A model generated the notes under the pieces. It did no database searches. It saw nothing but the letters and a program-made list of their open reading frames with translations, and was not told the DNA's origin. Below, in pieces: positions 25,802 through 33,677 of a stretch of DNA of 64,000 nt; within the stretch, counting starts at the first letter, position 1, and each line of letters starts with the position of its first letter. Both the position numbers and the translations under genes were made by a program. Source of the stretch: Vibrio sp. JC009 (GTDB lineage Bacteria > Pseudomonadota > Gammaproteobacteria > Enterobacterales > Vibrionaceae); NCBI RefSeq assembly GCF_029016485.1, contig NZ_CP092107.1, positions 124,001-188,000 of the forward strand, in the 5' to 3' direction.

Positions 25802-26110
25802 CTAATATGACAAGGCATCTAGTCCTTTATGTGCAACAAGGTTTAGCAATTTTAGAGATGGCCCATTAGGTTTTTTGTCCCCTCTTTCCCACTTCTGCAC
25901 TGTAGATACACTGATATTAAGATAAGCAGCAAAGACGGCCTGGCTTGCTTTCACTTGTTCCCGGATTGCTTTAATACGTTGAGCATCATAATGCTCAACT
26001 TTCGGCAGGCATAAGGCGTCAAACTCGCGCATGGTTTGAACATCCATAACTCCTGATTCAGTGAGTTCTTTTGCCGTCTTATGCATTACGTCTAATATAC
26101 TGTCATTCAT
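25802..26110 (-). CDS. XRE-type antitoxin-like DNA-binding protein (HigA/NadS-like), orphan
   Basis: A 102-residue protein with an N-terminal segment MNDSILDVMHKTAKEL and a C-terminal helix-turn-helix QAVFAAYLNISVSTVQKWER followed by GDKKPNGPSLKLLNL, as in HigA/NadS-type antitoxins. These are normally encoded just after a RelE/HigB-type toxin. Here the upstream 60 bases hold only a promoter-like region and then the convergent-direction lrp gene end; no toxin is visible on either side. A small dyad upstream (around TATACCACTAGGTGATA, 26141-26157) may be its operator. Confidence 0.75.
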   Translation of the reverse strand: MNDSILDVMHKTAKELTESGVMDVQTMREFDALCLPKVEHYDAQRIKAIREQVKASQAVFAAYLNISVSTVQKWERGDKKPNGPSLKLLNLVAHKGLDALSY

Positions 26111-26173
26111 CGCATTTTAGCCTCATTTCAATTACAAACTATACCACTAGGTGATACAGGTTTCACCTTTTGG

Positions 26174-26632
26174 CTAATCTGCCGGAGGAATTGGCCCGGC
26201 AGCTTTTGAGTGCCTCATTACAACTAAGGTTTTCACGCTTTTTACACTGTCATCTTTATGCAGCACCCTTTGGGTAAATTCATCGAATGCTTCCATGTCT
26301 TTTGCAATTACCTGCAAAACTACGTCAAAATCACCGGTAACATACCAGGAGTCCAACACTTCCGGAGCTTGGTTAATCCGGTTGATAAACTGATTTACGA
26401 TCTGGTTTTTGTCTGTCTCGAACTGAACCAGCAGCATCATGCTTAAAGGCCAGCCCATGGTCTTGGGTTTGACGACGGCGACTTCTTTTTCTATAAGCTT
26501 GCTGGCACGCAGTTGTCTGACGCGACGGTAGCAGGCAGGTTCGGAAAGACCGACTTTTTCGGCCAGGCTGCTCATTGACTCTTTGGCGTCAACCTGAAGC
26601 TGTTCAAGTATCTTAAGATCGATTTTATCCAT
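26174..26632 (-). CDS. Lrp/AsnC-family transcriptional regulator
   Basis: A 152-residue regulator with the N-terminal winged helix MDKIDLKILEQLQVDAKESM and LSEPACYRRVRQLRASKLIE, then an AsnC/RAM ligand domain (about 65-145) with SWYVTGDFDVVLQVIAKDME. It lies 78 bases downstream of an amino-acid ABC transporter in the same direction and could control it in response to an amino acid. Not Lrp itself, judging by divergence at both ends. Confidence 0.88.
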   Translation of the reverse strand: MDKIDLKILEQLQVDAKESMSSLAEKVGLSEPACYRRVRQLRASKLIEKEVAVVKPKTMGWPLSMMLLVQFETDKNQIVNQFINRINQAPEVLDSWYVTGDFDVVLQVIAKDMEAFDEFTQRVLHKDDSVKSVKTLVVMRHSKAAGPIPPAD

Positions 26633-26710
26633 AGATGCGAGACCGGGAAAAGGACAAGGAGAATAGAGAAAACAGGCAAAGGTGAGCAGGGTGCCACCTT
26701 TGCCGCCGGA

Positions 26711-27436
26711 TTATAGAATACTTGAAAGAAACTTCTTCAGGCGTGGATGTTTTGGCTGGTCAAAGAAGTTTTCAGGGCTGTCGTCCACAAGCAGCTCGCC
26801 ATCTTCCATAAACAGAACACGATCTGCTACTTCTTTGGCAAAGCCCATTTCGTGGGTTACAACCACCATGGTCATGCCTTCCTGAGCCAGAGACTTCATT
26901 ACATCCAGTACTTCACCTACCATTTCAGGGTCAAGTGCCGATGTCGGTTCATCAAACAGCATGATATCGGGCTTCATTGCCAGTGAGCGGGCAATAGCAA
27001 CACGCTGCTGCTGACCACCGGATAGCTGGCTAGGGAATACGTCTTTCTTATCACCAAGACCAACCCTTGCCAACAGGCCTTCAGCTTCTTTCTTCACTTC
27101 ATCTTTGTCACGGTTAGACACTTTAAGCGGTGCCAGCATGACATTGTCTCTCACTGAAAGGTGAGGGAAGAGGTTGAAAGACTGAAATACCATACCTACG
27201 TTTTCACGCAAGACGTTGATATCGGTCGTGCGGTGGTACATATTGATACCGTCGATTACGATATCGCCGCTGCTGATCTCTTCCAACTGGTTCAGTGTTC
27301 TCAGAAACGTTGATTTGCCTGAGCCAGAAGGGCCGATAATAACCACAACCTCACCGCGTTTAACGGTTGCTGAAACGTTTTTTAGCGCGTGACAGTTGTT
27401 TGGATAAATTTTCTCAATATTTGTTGCAACGATCAT
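26711..27436 (-). CDS. Polar amino-acid ABC transporter ATP-binding protein
   Basis: A 241-residue GlnQ/HisP-type ATPase: Walker [10 protein letters not shown], signature LSGGQQQR, Walker B with DEPTSALDP, and the switch histidine in VVTHEMGFA. Start at 27436 ([13 protein letters not shown]) is chosen by homology; the frame extends ten codons further into the spacer. It is the last gene of a binding protein-permease-ATPase operon, 22 bases after the permease. Substrate amino acid not predictable. Confidence 0.92.
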   Translation of the reverse strand: MIVATNIEKIYPNNCHALKNVSATVKRGEVVVIIGPSGSGKSTFLRTLNQLEEISSGDIVIDGINMYHRTTDINVLRENVGMVFQSFNLFPHLSVRDNVMLAPLKVSNRDKDEVKKEAEGLLARVGLGDKKDVFPSQLSGGQQQRVAIARSLAMKPDIMLFDEPTSALDPEMVGEVLDVMKSLAQEGMTMVVVTHEMGFAKEVADRVLFMEDGELLVDDSPENFFDQPKHPRLKKFLSSIL

Positions 27437-27458
27437 ATCGTTGCCTCTGAATTCTGGT

Positions 27459-28406
27459 CTAGTCACTGCTTGCTAACCTCTTTTCAATTCTCTGAACACC
27501 AAATGACAGGGTTGACGTAAGTACCAGATAAAGACCTGCTACCACGAACCAGACTTCAAAGGAAGCAAAGCTGCCGCTGACCACTTCACGGCCGGCTTTA
27601 GTCAGGTCGGTAATTGAGATCACGGAAACCAGAGAGGAGTCCTTGATCAGGTTAATTAGCTGTCCGGCCATCGGCGGAAGCGTACGCTTAAATGCCTGTG
27701 GCAGGATGACATAAATCATTGCCTTTGGATAAGTCATACCCAGAGAGCGTGCGGCTTCCATCTGACCCGGCGGGATAGACTGAATACCGGAACGAATAAT
27801 CTCTGCAACATAGGCTCCGGTAAAAATGGAAAGTGCAGCAATACCCGCAGTATAACGGTCGAGATCAAACACGGTGCCAAGGAAAAAGTAGACGATAAAA
27901 ATCTGTACCAGTAGCGGAGTACCACGAATCATTTCTACGTAAACAAGCGCCAGGTTTTTTGACATCGGGTTTGCAGAGATTCTCATCAGGGCTGCAACCA
28001 GACCGATAAGAATAGCGAAAAACAGGGAAATTACAGAGAGCTTCAGGGTCATGATAAGCCCTTTGATCAGTACGCCCATTTCTCTGTGTTCAGTTGTCGT
28101 TAGCAGGTCACCTTCAAACAGCAAGTCACCTTCTGCTACATGGATTTGATCCGCTGCACCAATAAGCTGGGCAGGGTCACCATTATCGAATTCAATGACC
28201 AGCTGGCCTTCAGAATTAAGAGCAACCATTCCGTCAGCAACTGCATAAGTTTCCATCGGCGAAGTATCAATGATGTACGGAAGAATTCTTCCCCACTGCC
28301 AGGAATAATTGATTTTCTGGGAGGCAGAATAGATACCGAAGCCAATTAGAATCAGGGCTAAACAGAATAGTAGATGCCATATCCACGAATTCGTTTTCTT
28401 TTGCAT
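27459..28406 (-). CDS. Polar amino-acid ABC transporter permease
   Basis: A 315-residue HisMQ-type permease. The N-terminal part has one helix (about 10-28) and a roughly 75-residue extracytoplasmic insert before the usual five-helix core, which is longer than standard GlnP. The EAA loop reads [23 protein letters not shown]. The start at 28406 (MQKKTNSW) avoids an upstream extension that runs through the intercistronic hairpin. A single permease gene implies a homodimer. Confidence 0.87.
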   Translation of the reverse strand: MQKKTNSWIWHLLFCLALILIGFGIYSASQKINYSWQWGRILPYIIDTSPMETYAVADGMVALNSEGQLVIEFDNGDPAQLIGAADQIHVAEGDLLFEGDLLTTTEHREMGVLIKGLIMTLKLSVISLFFAILIGLVAALMRISANPMSKNLALVYVEMIRGTPLLVQIFIVYFFLGTVFDLDRYTAGIAALSIFTGAYVAEIIRSGIQSIPPGQMEAARSLGMTYPKAMIYVILPQAFKRTLPPMAGQLINLIKDSSLVSVISITDLTKAGREVVSGSFASFEVWFVVAGLYLVLTSTLSFGVQRIEKRLASSD

Positions 28407-28421
28407 AAACACACCAAAAAG

Positions 28422-28445
28422 GAAGGTCAGGCAAGTTACCTGACC
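28422..28445 (-). terminator. Hairpin between binding-protein and permease genes
   Basis: GGTCAGG/CCTGACC with a T-rich tract on the minus strand. Such hairpins usually stabilise binding-protein mRNA and reduce read-through into permease genes. Confidence 0.6.
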
Positions 28446-28456
28446 TAAATTAAAAA

Positions 28457-29260
28457 TTACTGAATTTGTTTTAACCAAGCGTCGCTTTTGAACCACTTGT
28501 TATAGATACGATCGTAGGTTCCGTCACCTTTAATCTGGCGCAGGAAGTTGTTCAGGAAGTTAATCATATCAGCATCGCCTTGCTTAACTGCCCAGCCCAG
28601 TGGCTCGTATGTGAATGGTTCCAGAACAACTGCAGTTTTGTCTGCGTTTTGTGCAGTGAATAGAGATACATATGGCATATCGTAAACCATGGCGTCTGCT
28701 TTACCGTTAATCACTTCCATTGCTGCATCAGTTTCTGTTTCAAATGCATTGTACTGAGCTTTGGCGATCATGCGCTTAGCAACCTGCTCACCGGTAGTAC
28801 CAAGCTTACTTGTTACTACATATTTAGGGTCATTCAGATCTTTATAGCTTTTGATTTTCCCTTCATGTTTCGGGTTCAGGATCAGCGACTGGCCGATGAT
28901 AATGTAAGGGTCAGCAAAGTTAACCTTCATATTACGCTGAGCATTGATAGTCATGCCCGCCATGATTAGGTCACACTTGCCAGTCACAAGAGCAGGAATA
29001 ATACCGTCCCACGCAGTGTTAACAGGTACGTACTTAACGCCCATCTGCTTAGCCATTACTTTGCCAAGGTCAATATCAAAACCGATGTAGTTACCGTTTT
29101 TAGCCTTCATCTCAAAAGGCATATAACCTACGTCAAAACATGCTCTTAGTTCGCCGGATTCAGCGATATGGTCAAGCACTTCACCTGCTGAAACATTTGC
29201 AGAAAGTAGCGCAGTCGCTCCCACTGCGAATAACTTCTTAGTTAGATTTTTCATTTCCAT
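28457..29260 (-). CDS. Amino-acid ABC transporter substrate-binding protein
   Basis: A 267-residue periplasmic binding protein with a signal peptide (to about NVSAG, residue 27) and the SBP_bac_3 signatures GELRACFDVGYMPFEMKAKNG and GFDIDLGKVMAKQMG, plus the DLIMAGMTINAQR ligand loop. First gene of the operon. Two adjacent in-frame ATGs (MEMK) make the start ambiguous by two codons. Ligand is probably a polar amino acid. Confidence 0.92.
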   Translation of the reverse strand: MEMKNLTKKLFAVGATALLSANVSAGEVLDHIAESGELRACFDVGYMPFEMKAKNGNYIGFDIDLGKVMAKQMGVKYVPVNTAWDGIIPALVTGKCDLIMAGMTINAQRNMKVNFADPYIIIGQSLILNPKHEGKIKSYKDLNDPKYVVTSKLGTTGEQVAKRMIAKAQYNAFETETDAAMEVINGKADAMVYDMPYVSLFTAQNADKTAVVLEPFTYEPLGWAVKQGDADMINFLNNFLRQIKGDGTYDRIYNKWFKSDAWLKQIQ

Positions 29261-29483
29261 GCATCCTGTCTGTTATTTTGCAATTGTAGTGAATTAGTAT
29301 TCGCTCAATGTACATAAATATTCCGAAAAAGACAAACAATTAATGCATATTGAGGACAAATTTGAAAAATAAGTTATAGGCTATTGTTTGTTGAGTGGGG
29401 CAAAAAAGGAGATGTTCGTCACAAAAAGTGTGAGGGAGCAGGAGTATTTTGGCTTAGAGTAATTACTGAAAGGGGTCACGGAT

Positions 29484-29750
29484 ATGACAAAATCTAAATT
29501 AATTCTGAGAGATACACTGGGCTTGTTGTTGCTTATTTCTACTATTGCCCTAGTGCTGGCGGTGATGTTGGATGCATTTGCGCTTCTGGCGTATGTCCGG
29601 CATGAGGAGGTGGTTGCAAATACTCTCTTTAGCGAATCCCTTCCTATGTTTGTCTTTATCCTGCCTTTGCTTTTTGTTGCAAGGTATATCAAGCGTTCAG
29701 AATGGTATTTTGCTATTACTCAAAACCGTCGCTTTAATATTATTGAATAA
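29484..29750 (+). CDS. Small two-helix membrane protein
   Basis: An 88-residue protein with hydrophobic helices at about 10-36 and 50-68 and a charged loop RHEEVVANTLFSES between them; short basic ends place both termini probably in the cytoplasm. AAGGGG lies 9 bases upstream. No family recognised. It is flanked by the binding-protein promoter and a strong dyad terminator. Confidence 0.6.
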   Translation: MTKSKLILRDTLGLLLLISTIALVLAVMLDAFALLAYVRHEEVVANTLFSESLPMFVFILPLLFVARYIKRSEWYFAITQNRRFNIIE

Positions 29751-29789
29751 AATAAAATTTGAGACCGAAAGAAGCCGGAATTAAATTGA

Positions 29790-29821
29790 GTTAAACGGTA
29801 AACAGCGGTTTACCGTTTAAC
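29790..29821. terminator. Perfect 14-bp inverted repeat, bidirectional terminator
   Basis: GTTAAACGGTAAAC/GTTTACCGTTTAAC with a four-base loop, between the convergent small membrane-protein gene and ribN. Confidence 0.7.
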
Positions 29822-29828
29822 TTAAGCA

Positions 29829-30761
29829 TTACGCGTTTTGCGGTTCTGCATTCACATGTTGTGCCAGTTCATGACGGCGAATTTCCAGATTACCCAGAAT
29901 CAATAATGCTGCACCGGCAATCTGATATTCATTCAACGACATATCCAAAACCCACCAGTTAATCAGAGCGGCAAAAACCGGGAATGTCATTTCTGCCAGA
30001 GTTGCAACCTGAGCAGGAACCTGCTTCAGGCCCTGGTAGTAAAGCCACATACCAACCAGACCGCTTAGCAATGCCATAAGCACAAGTGAACCAAGGTCGC
30101 TGCCTGTAATGGAGCCAATTTGCTCCGGGCTGATTAACGCAAGTGTTGTCAGTACAAGCAGGCCGGTAGTGAAACGTCCGGACATTATGGCGTTGGCAGA
30201 CATCCCACTGCGCGACAGATATTTTCCGCATACAGTTGCCATGCCCCAGGCAAATACCGCAAGCAGGGTATACCCGTAGCCAAGCAGGATATCTTTGCTT
30301 TGATCACTGTAATGCAAATTGCCGGAGCTGAGGTTGGTAATATCCGGCCAGATCATGGTTAAACTGCCGGCAAGAATAACCAGTGCCCAGATAACAAAAT
30401 GTTTGCGAATTTGCTCTTTCAGCAGCCAGGAAGCACAAAGAATCGCAACCAGTGGCTGCAGTTTTTGCAGCAGAATAACAACCGTAGGGTTTAGGTACTG
30501 GAATGCCTGAGTAAACGCAAGCGTACCGATTGCAGAGCCGATACCGCCAATAAACATCAGACTGGCAAAGCCTAAACCCGACAGGTTTTTAAACTCGTTG
30601 CGGTGACGTATCAACAGCGGCAGCGTTATCAGGAACAGGGTAACGTGTTCCAGAAGTACGATTTGAAGGGTGGAGTATCCGGCATTTAATAACGGATAAC
30701 GGATAAGTGTATCTAACGCCCAGGTCAGACACGCGATCATGATAAAGAATGTACCTGCCAT
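29829..30761 (-). CDS. ribN: Riboflavin importer of the EamA/DMT family
   Basis: A 310-residue inner-membrane protein with ten hydrophobic segments in two EamA repeats (about 1-135 and 155-290). On sequence alone it is a generic drug/metabolite exporter-type carrier. The specific call comes from its leader: a complete FMN riboswitch precedes it on the same strand, and RibN riboflavin importers of Vibrio and Rhizobium are EamA-type proteins with this arrangement. The start MAGTFFIMIACL is preceded by AAGAGGAA. FMN would shut expression off when flavin is plentiful. Confidence 0.88.
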   Translation of the reverse strand: MAGTFFIMIACLTWALDTLIRYPLLNAGYSTLQIVLLEHVTLFLITLPLLIRHRNEFKNLSGLGFASLMFIGGIGSAIGTLAFTQAFQYLNPTVVILLQKLQPLVAILCASWLLKEQIRKHFVIWALVILAGSLTMIWPDITNLSSGNLHYSDQSKDILLGYGYTLLAVFAWGMATVCGKYLSRSGMSANAIMSGRFTTGLLVLTTLALISPEQIGSITGSDLGSLVLMALLSGLVGMWLYYQGLKQVPAQVATLAEMTFPVFAALINWWVLDMSLNEYQIAGAALLILGNLEIRRHELAQHVNAEPQNA

Positions 30762-30850
30762 CTTAAATTCCTCTTAATAAAGATGCACAGGGGTGATGAT
30801 TGAAAACGCAAAAGACATGACGGCCTGCATGAATAAACAGCAAACCACTG

Positions 30851-30873
30851 CCAATTCCAAAAAAGAAATTGGC
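30851..30873 (-). promoter_or_regulatory. Expression-platform hairpin after the FMN aptamer
   Basis: GCCAATTTC/GGAATTGGC lies just 3' of the aptamer on the minus strand. It could be part of the switching platform; there is no long U-run, so control may be translational. Confidence 0.4.
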
Positions 30874-30879
30874 ATAACA

Positions 30880-31034
30880 GTCGATCTTCTTTCATCCGGA
30901 CTATAACCGTCGGCTTTGGAGTTTCACCAAATCTGCTGACCTTAGCGGTGAATTAACTCACTAAGCGCTCGCGGGCTTTTTGTTGTACAAACAAATTACC
31001 GCCGGTGGGGAATTTCGCCCCGCCCCGAAGTTCG
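30880..31034 (-). ncRNA. FMN riboswitch (RFN element)
   Basis: On the minus strand the conserved RFN blocks appear in order: CTTCGGGGCGGGGCGAAATT, CCCCACCGGCGGTAAT, AGCCCGCGAGCGCTTAGTGA, then CAGATTTGGTGAAACTCC, AAAGCCGACGGTTATAGTCC and GGATGAAAGAAGATCG. All helices P1-P6 can be drawn. It lies about 120 bases before the ribN start and ends before the TPR gene to its right. FMN binding would lower downstream expression. Confidence 0.95.
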
Positions 31035-31112
31035 ATTTAACAAATTTTGAATCGTTAGAACTTTAAAATTATTTCGGCTTAAATTCAACCAATAAGCGTC
31101 ATGAATTACAAC

Positions 31113-32060
31113 TTACTGTGTTAAATACTTAATCCAACTTAGGCTTTCATTCGATGGCTTCAGTTTATGTGCATACCTGGCTGTTTTTAGCGCCTGGTCA
31201 GTTTTATTTAGTGCATCTAAGGCTCTGACCTTCAGCATCAGGGCAGGGACGTTATCCGGTTCAAGGTTGCTGATGGCCAGCAGGGCACCCTTGTACTCTT
31301 TCTGCTGCATTTTTAGTTGTGCCAGTTGAAAGTGATACTCTGGTTTCAGTGCCGCTGCCTTTTCCCACGAACTGACAGAGTTGTCCCACTCTTTTGCCAG
31401 TTGCCAGTATATGGCCTGCTGACGAAGAAGCTCAGGGGAGCTATCAAGTTTCTCTAAACGAAAGTACAGCTCTGCTGCTTTAACAGGAATTCCTTTTTGT
31501 GCGTATAGCTGTGCCATCAGCTTTATCGGCTGCTCATCTAAGGTAAATCCGGCACGCTCGGCCTGCTGTAGTGTTACCAGAGCATTATCGTGTTTTCCGG
31601 TATACATAAGCAGGGTAATTAGCTGTTTCCACCACGCCGGGTTTTCCGGTTCAAGCTCCCTCAACTGCTTTGTGGTATCAATGGCACTTTGCCATTTTTG
31701 TTGCAGATACTGCGTCTGAGCCAGCCGAAGCAAAAGCTCAGCCCTCTCTTTTTCCGTCAGTATGTCAGGGTTTGAGAGCAGAGCTGAGAACCTTTGTTCT
31801 GCCTGAGCATATTCACCGTTAGAGAGCAGAATGCCCGCCAGCATTTTGCTGACAAATACCTTATCGTATTTGCGCTTTGGATTAACTTCTTTAAGGATGG
31901 TTATTGCTTCAGCGTAGTTTTCTTCTAGCTGCAATATGTGCGCTTTTTGCACCAGTCTCTGCGTATAAGCCGACAGTTGGTAGTCATCAGCCCGGCTTAG
32001 TGATGAGCTGGCGGCTGAAAGGGCAAACAAAGCAATAATGCGGAGTATTGGTTTATTCAT
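31113..32060 (-). CDS. TPR protein of the TonB2 cluster
   Basis: A 315-residue protein with a signal peptide (to about SLSRAD, residue 25) and seven or more degenerate TPR motifs, for example LAGILLSNGEYAQAEQRFSA and LITLLMYTGKHDNALVTLQQ. In Vibrio such a gene ends the TonB2 operon. Its ATG overlaps or abuts the tonB stop at 32060. It appears intact although upstream members of the operon are destroyed. Periplasmic, probably scaffolding; exact role unknown. Confidence 0.85.
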   Translation of the reverse strand: MNKPILRIIALFALSAASSSLSRADDYQLSAYTQRLVQKAHILQLEENYAEAITILKEVNPKRKYDKVFVSKMLAGILLSNGEYAQAEQRFSALLSNPDILTEKERAELLLRLAQTQYLQQKWQSAIDTTKQLRELEPENPAWWKQLITLLMYTGKHDNALVTLQQAERAGFTLDEQPIKLMAQLYAQKGIPVKAAELYFRLEKLDSSPELLRQQAIYWQLAKEWDNSVSSWEKAAALKPEYHFQLAQLKMQQKEYKGALLAISNLEPDNVPALMLKVRALDALNKTDQALKTARYAHKLKPSNESLSWIKYLTQ

Positions 32061-32728
32061 TACTTAATTCTGAACTCCAGCTTTATTTGCTGGCCGGTAA
32101 CGGTTTGCACAGAGCCATTGACCATAACAGGTTGATACCTCCAACGCTTTAATGCCCGGATGGCAGCACGGTTAAAAATACCGGCTGGCTGCGCTTGCGT
32201 TACCTTAATGTTCTCTGGTCTGCCCGTTTTTCCTATATCGAATGTCAGCAATACGTATCCTTCGATGGCTCGCTGCAGTGCCTTTCTTGGGTACACAGGT
32301 TCAATCCTGTGCAGTGGCATAAGCTGTTGGCTATTACCGGAGTTGCCTTTAACCGGGTTTATTGCAGGTTTGCCTTTAGTCAATTCGGGCTGTTGCACGG
32401 ACGGCGAAGGGATCGAGATATCAAGGCCGGATACGGCCGGATCCAGTTCAGGCAGCTTTTCATTATTAGCCGTTACCGCGTCACTCATTAAGTTAAGTTT
32501 TACCTGTTCAGGCTTAGGTGCTTTTGGCTGAGGCTCTGGCGGCTCAGGAAGCAGGCGAATTTTTCTCTGACTGGTTTGCTCTTGCTCTGTCGCGAAAATA
32601 TCAAACTGCAGTGGCAAAGGCTCAGGGCTTAATTCTCTGGTATTCAGCTCGACCATCCATGCCATAACTCCGACCAGGCTGAAAGAAACAAAGAGAGCAG
32701 CAGGAAATGCAATCAGAAAACGAAGCAT
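32060..32728 (-). CDS. tonB2: TonB-family energy transducer (TonB2-like)
   Basis: A 222-residue protein: N-terminal transmembrane anchor (about 5-26), a proline- and lysine-containing spacer (LLPEPPEPQPKAPKPEQVKL), and the C-terminal TonB domain beginning about 140 with PLHRIEPVYPRKALQRAIEG and VLLTFDIGKTGRPENIKV. TonB transmits proton-motive force from ExbB/ExbD to outer-membrane receptors. Its own reading frame is intact, but the motor genes that should precede it are deleted, so it would need ExbB/ExbD from elsewhere. Confidence 0.88.
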   Translation of the reverse strand: MLRFLIAFPAALFVSFSLVGVMAWMVELNTRELSPEPLPLQFDIFATEQEQTSQRKIRLLPEPPEPQPKAPKPEQVKLNLMSDAVTANNEKLPELDPAVSGLDISIPSPSVQQPELTKGKPAINPVKGNSGNSQQLMPLHRIEPVYPRKALQRAIEGYVLLTFDIGKTGRPENIKVTQAQPAGIFNRAAIRALKRWRYQPVMVNGSVQTVTGQQIKLEFRIK

Positions 32729-33006
32729 TAGTTTTGCTCCGCTGCCAGTGCAATCCGGTTAATTCCGGCACTTTTGGCGGCGTCCATAACAGAGATAAGG
32801 GTGCCGTTAAATGCGTATTTATCCGCCTGAATAACCAGTGCTGAGTTAGGTTGTTCTGATACGATATGCTCTAAAGCCGCCTGAACCCTTTCCATATCAA
32901 CAACTCGTTTGTCGATATAAATTTCGTTGTTAGCTGTGATTGCAACAAATACGCTGGCTTGCTTCTGGCTGGTGGCGTTGGTAAATGCGGCGGTATTTTT
33001 CGGCAT
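32728..33006 (-). pseudogene. exbD2: exbD2 remnant lacking its N-terminal transmembrane part
   Basis: The frame reads ASVFVAITANNEIYIDKRVV through VMDAAKSAGINRIALAAEQN, the periplasmic C-terminal two thirds of ExbD2. The first 45 or so residues, including the single transmembrane helix with the essential aspartate, are absent. Upstream of about 32980 the sequence turns into a DUF3450 gene in a different frame. An apparent ATG at 33006 would give a 92-residue protein that cannot work as a motor subunit. Confidence 0.85.
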
Positions 33007-33466
33007 CGCTGATATCAGCCTGAGTCATCAGGGCATTGAGTTTATCTAAGCGGGCCAGACGGGTGTCTTTGTGGATCGGCATATCCGCTGATACATGTCC
33101 GGACAGCCCTTCGAGCATCTGGTACATCAGCGGCACGATACTCTGTCTTGTCTGCGCAATTTCTGTCAGCTGAGCGTCCAGGCTATGCTGCTCCTGGTTC
33201 TGGCTCACAATAAGGCCTTCCAGATGCTGCTGATAGACTGTAAGGTTCTCTATCTCTTTTTGCAGGGCATCGATTTCCGCCTACAGTTCAAAGGCGTTAT
33301 CAGAGCTGGTATCGACTCTTTTCTGGCTCTCTCTGGCCTCTGCGACAATTTGCTGCTCCAGCAGTTCAGATTTCTCAAGATCTGATGCCAGCAGGTTGCC
33401 GGAGGCCAGACCCAGGATAGCGCCAATCAGGCCGCTTACTGTTTTTACGTTCAGGTTGTTACTCAT
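32975..33466 (-). pseudogene. DUF3450 gene of the TonB2 operon, disrupted
   Basis: Begins MSNNLNVKTVSGLIGAILGL with a signal peptide, then a coiled coil. At 33281-33283 an in-frame TAG follows DNAFEL; the same frame continues at once with AEIDALQKEIENL and on to the DUF3450 signature PLMYQMLEGLSGHVSADMPI and DISDAEKYRRI. It then breaks at about 32980, where exbD2 sequence begins in another frame. Both a nonsense codon and a 3' truncation are therefore present. In Vibrio this gene is the first of the TonB2 operon. Confidence 0.85.
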
Positions 33467-33535
33467 TAATTGCTTGTCCGTTTTCTCACCGGCTTTGTGC
33501 TTTTTTGGCAAAACAGGCGGTGTTATGAACTGCAT

Positions 33536-33554
33536 GGTAATGGTTATCATTAAT
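33536..33554 (-). promoter_or_regulatory. Fur box upstream of the TonB2 locus
   Basis: GGTAATGGTTATCATTAAT matches 14 of 19 positions of the Fur consensus GATAATGATAATCATTATC. It lies 70 bases before the DUF3450 start, as expected for iron control of TonB2. Confidence 0.65.
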
Positions 33555-33677
33555 GCTATCAAGATCTTACCTTTGTTAGTCCCGTGATCCGGAGAAAACT
33601 GTTCTATATTTAATGTGAAAGCGAATATTCCAACAGTGACGTTAGGAACAGAAACTGTTTCTGTTTTCAGGAAAAGC

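Noticed and set aside
32728..33006. Intact small ExbD protein
   Set aside because: It lacks the N-terminal transmembrane helix, and its upstream part is DUF3450 sequence in another frame.
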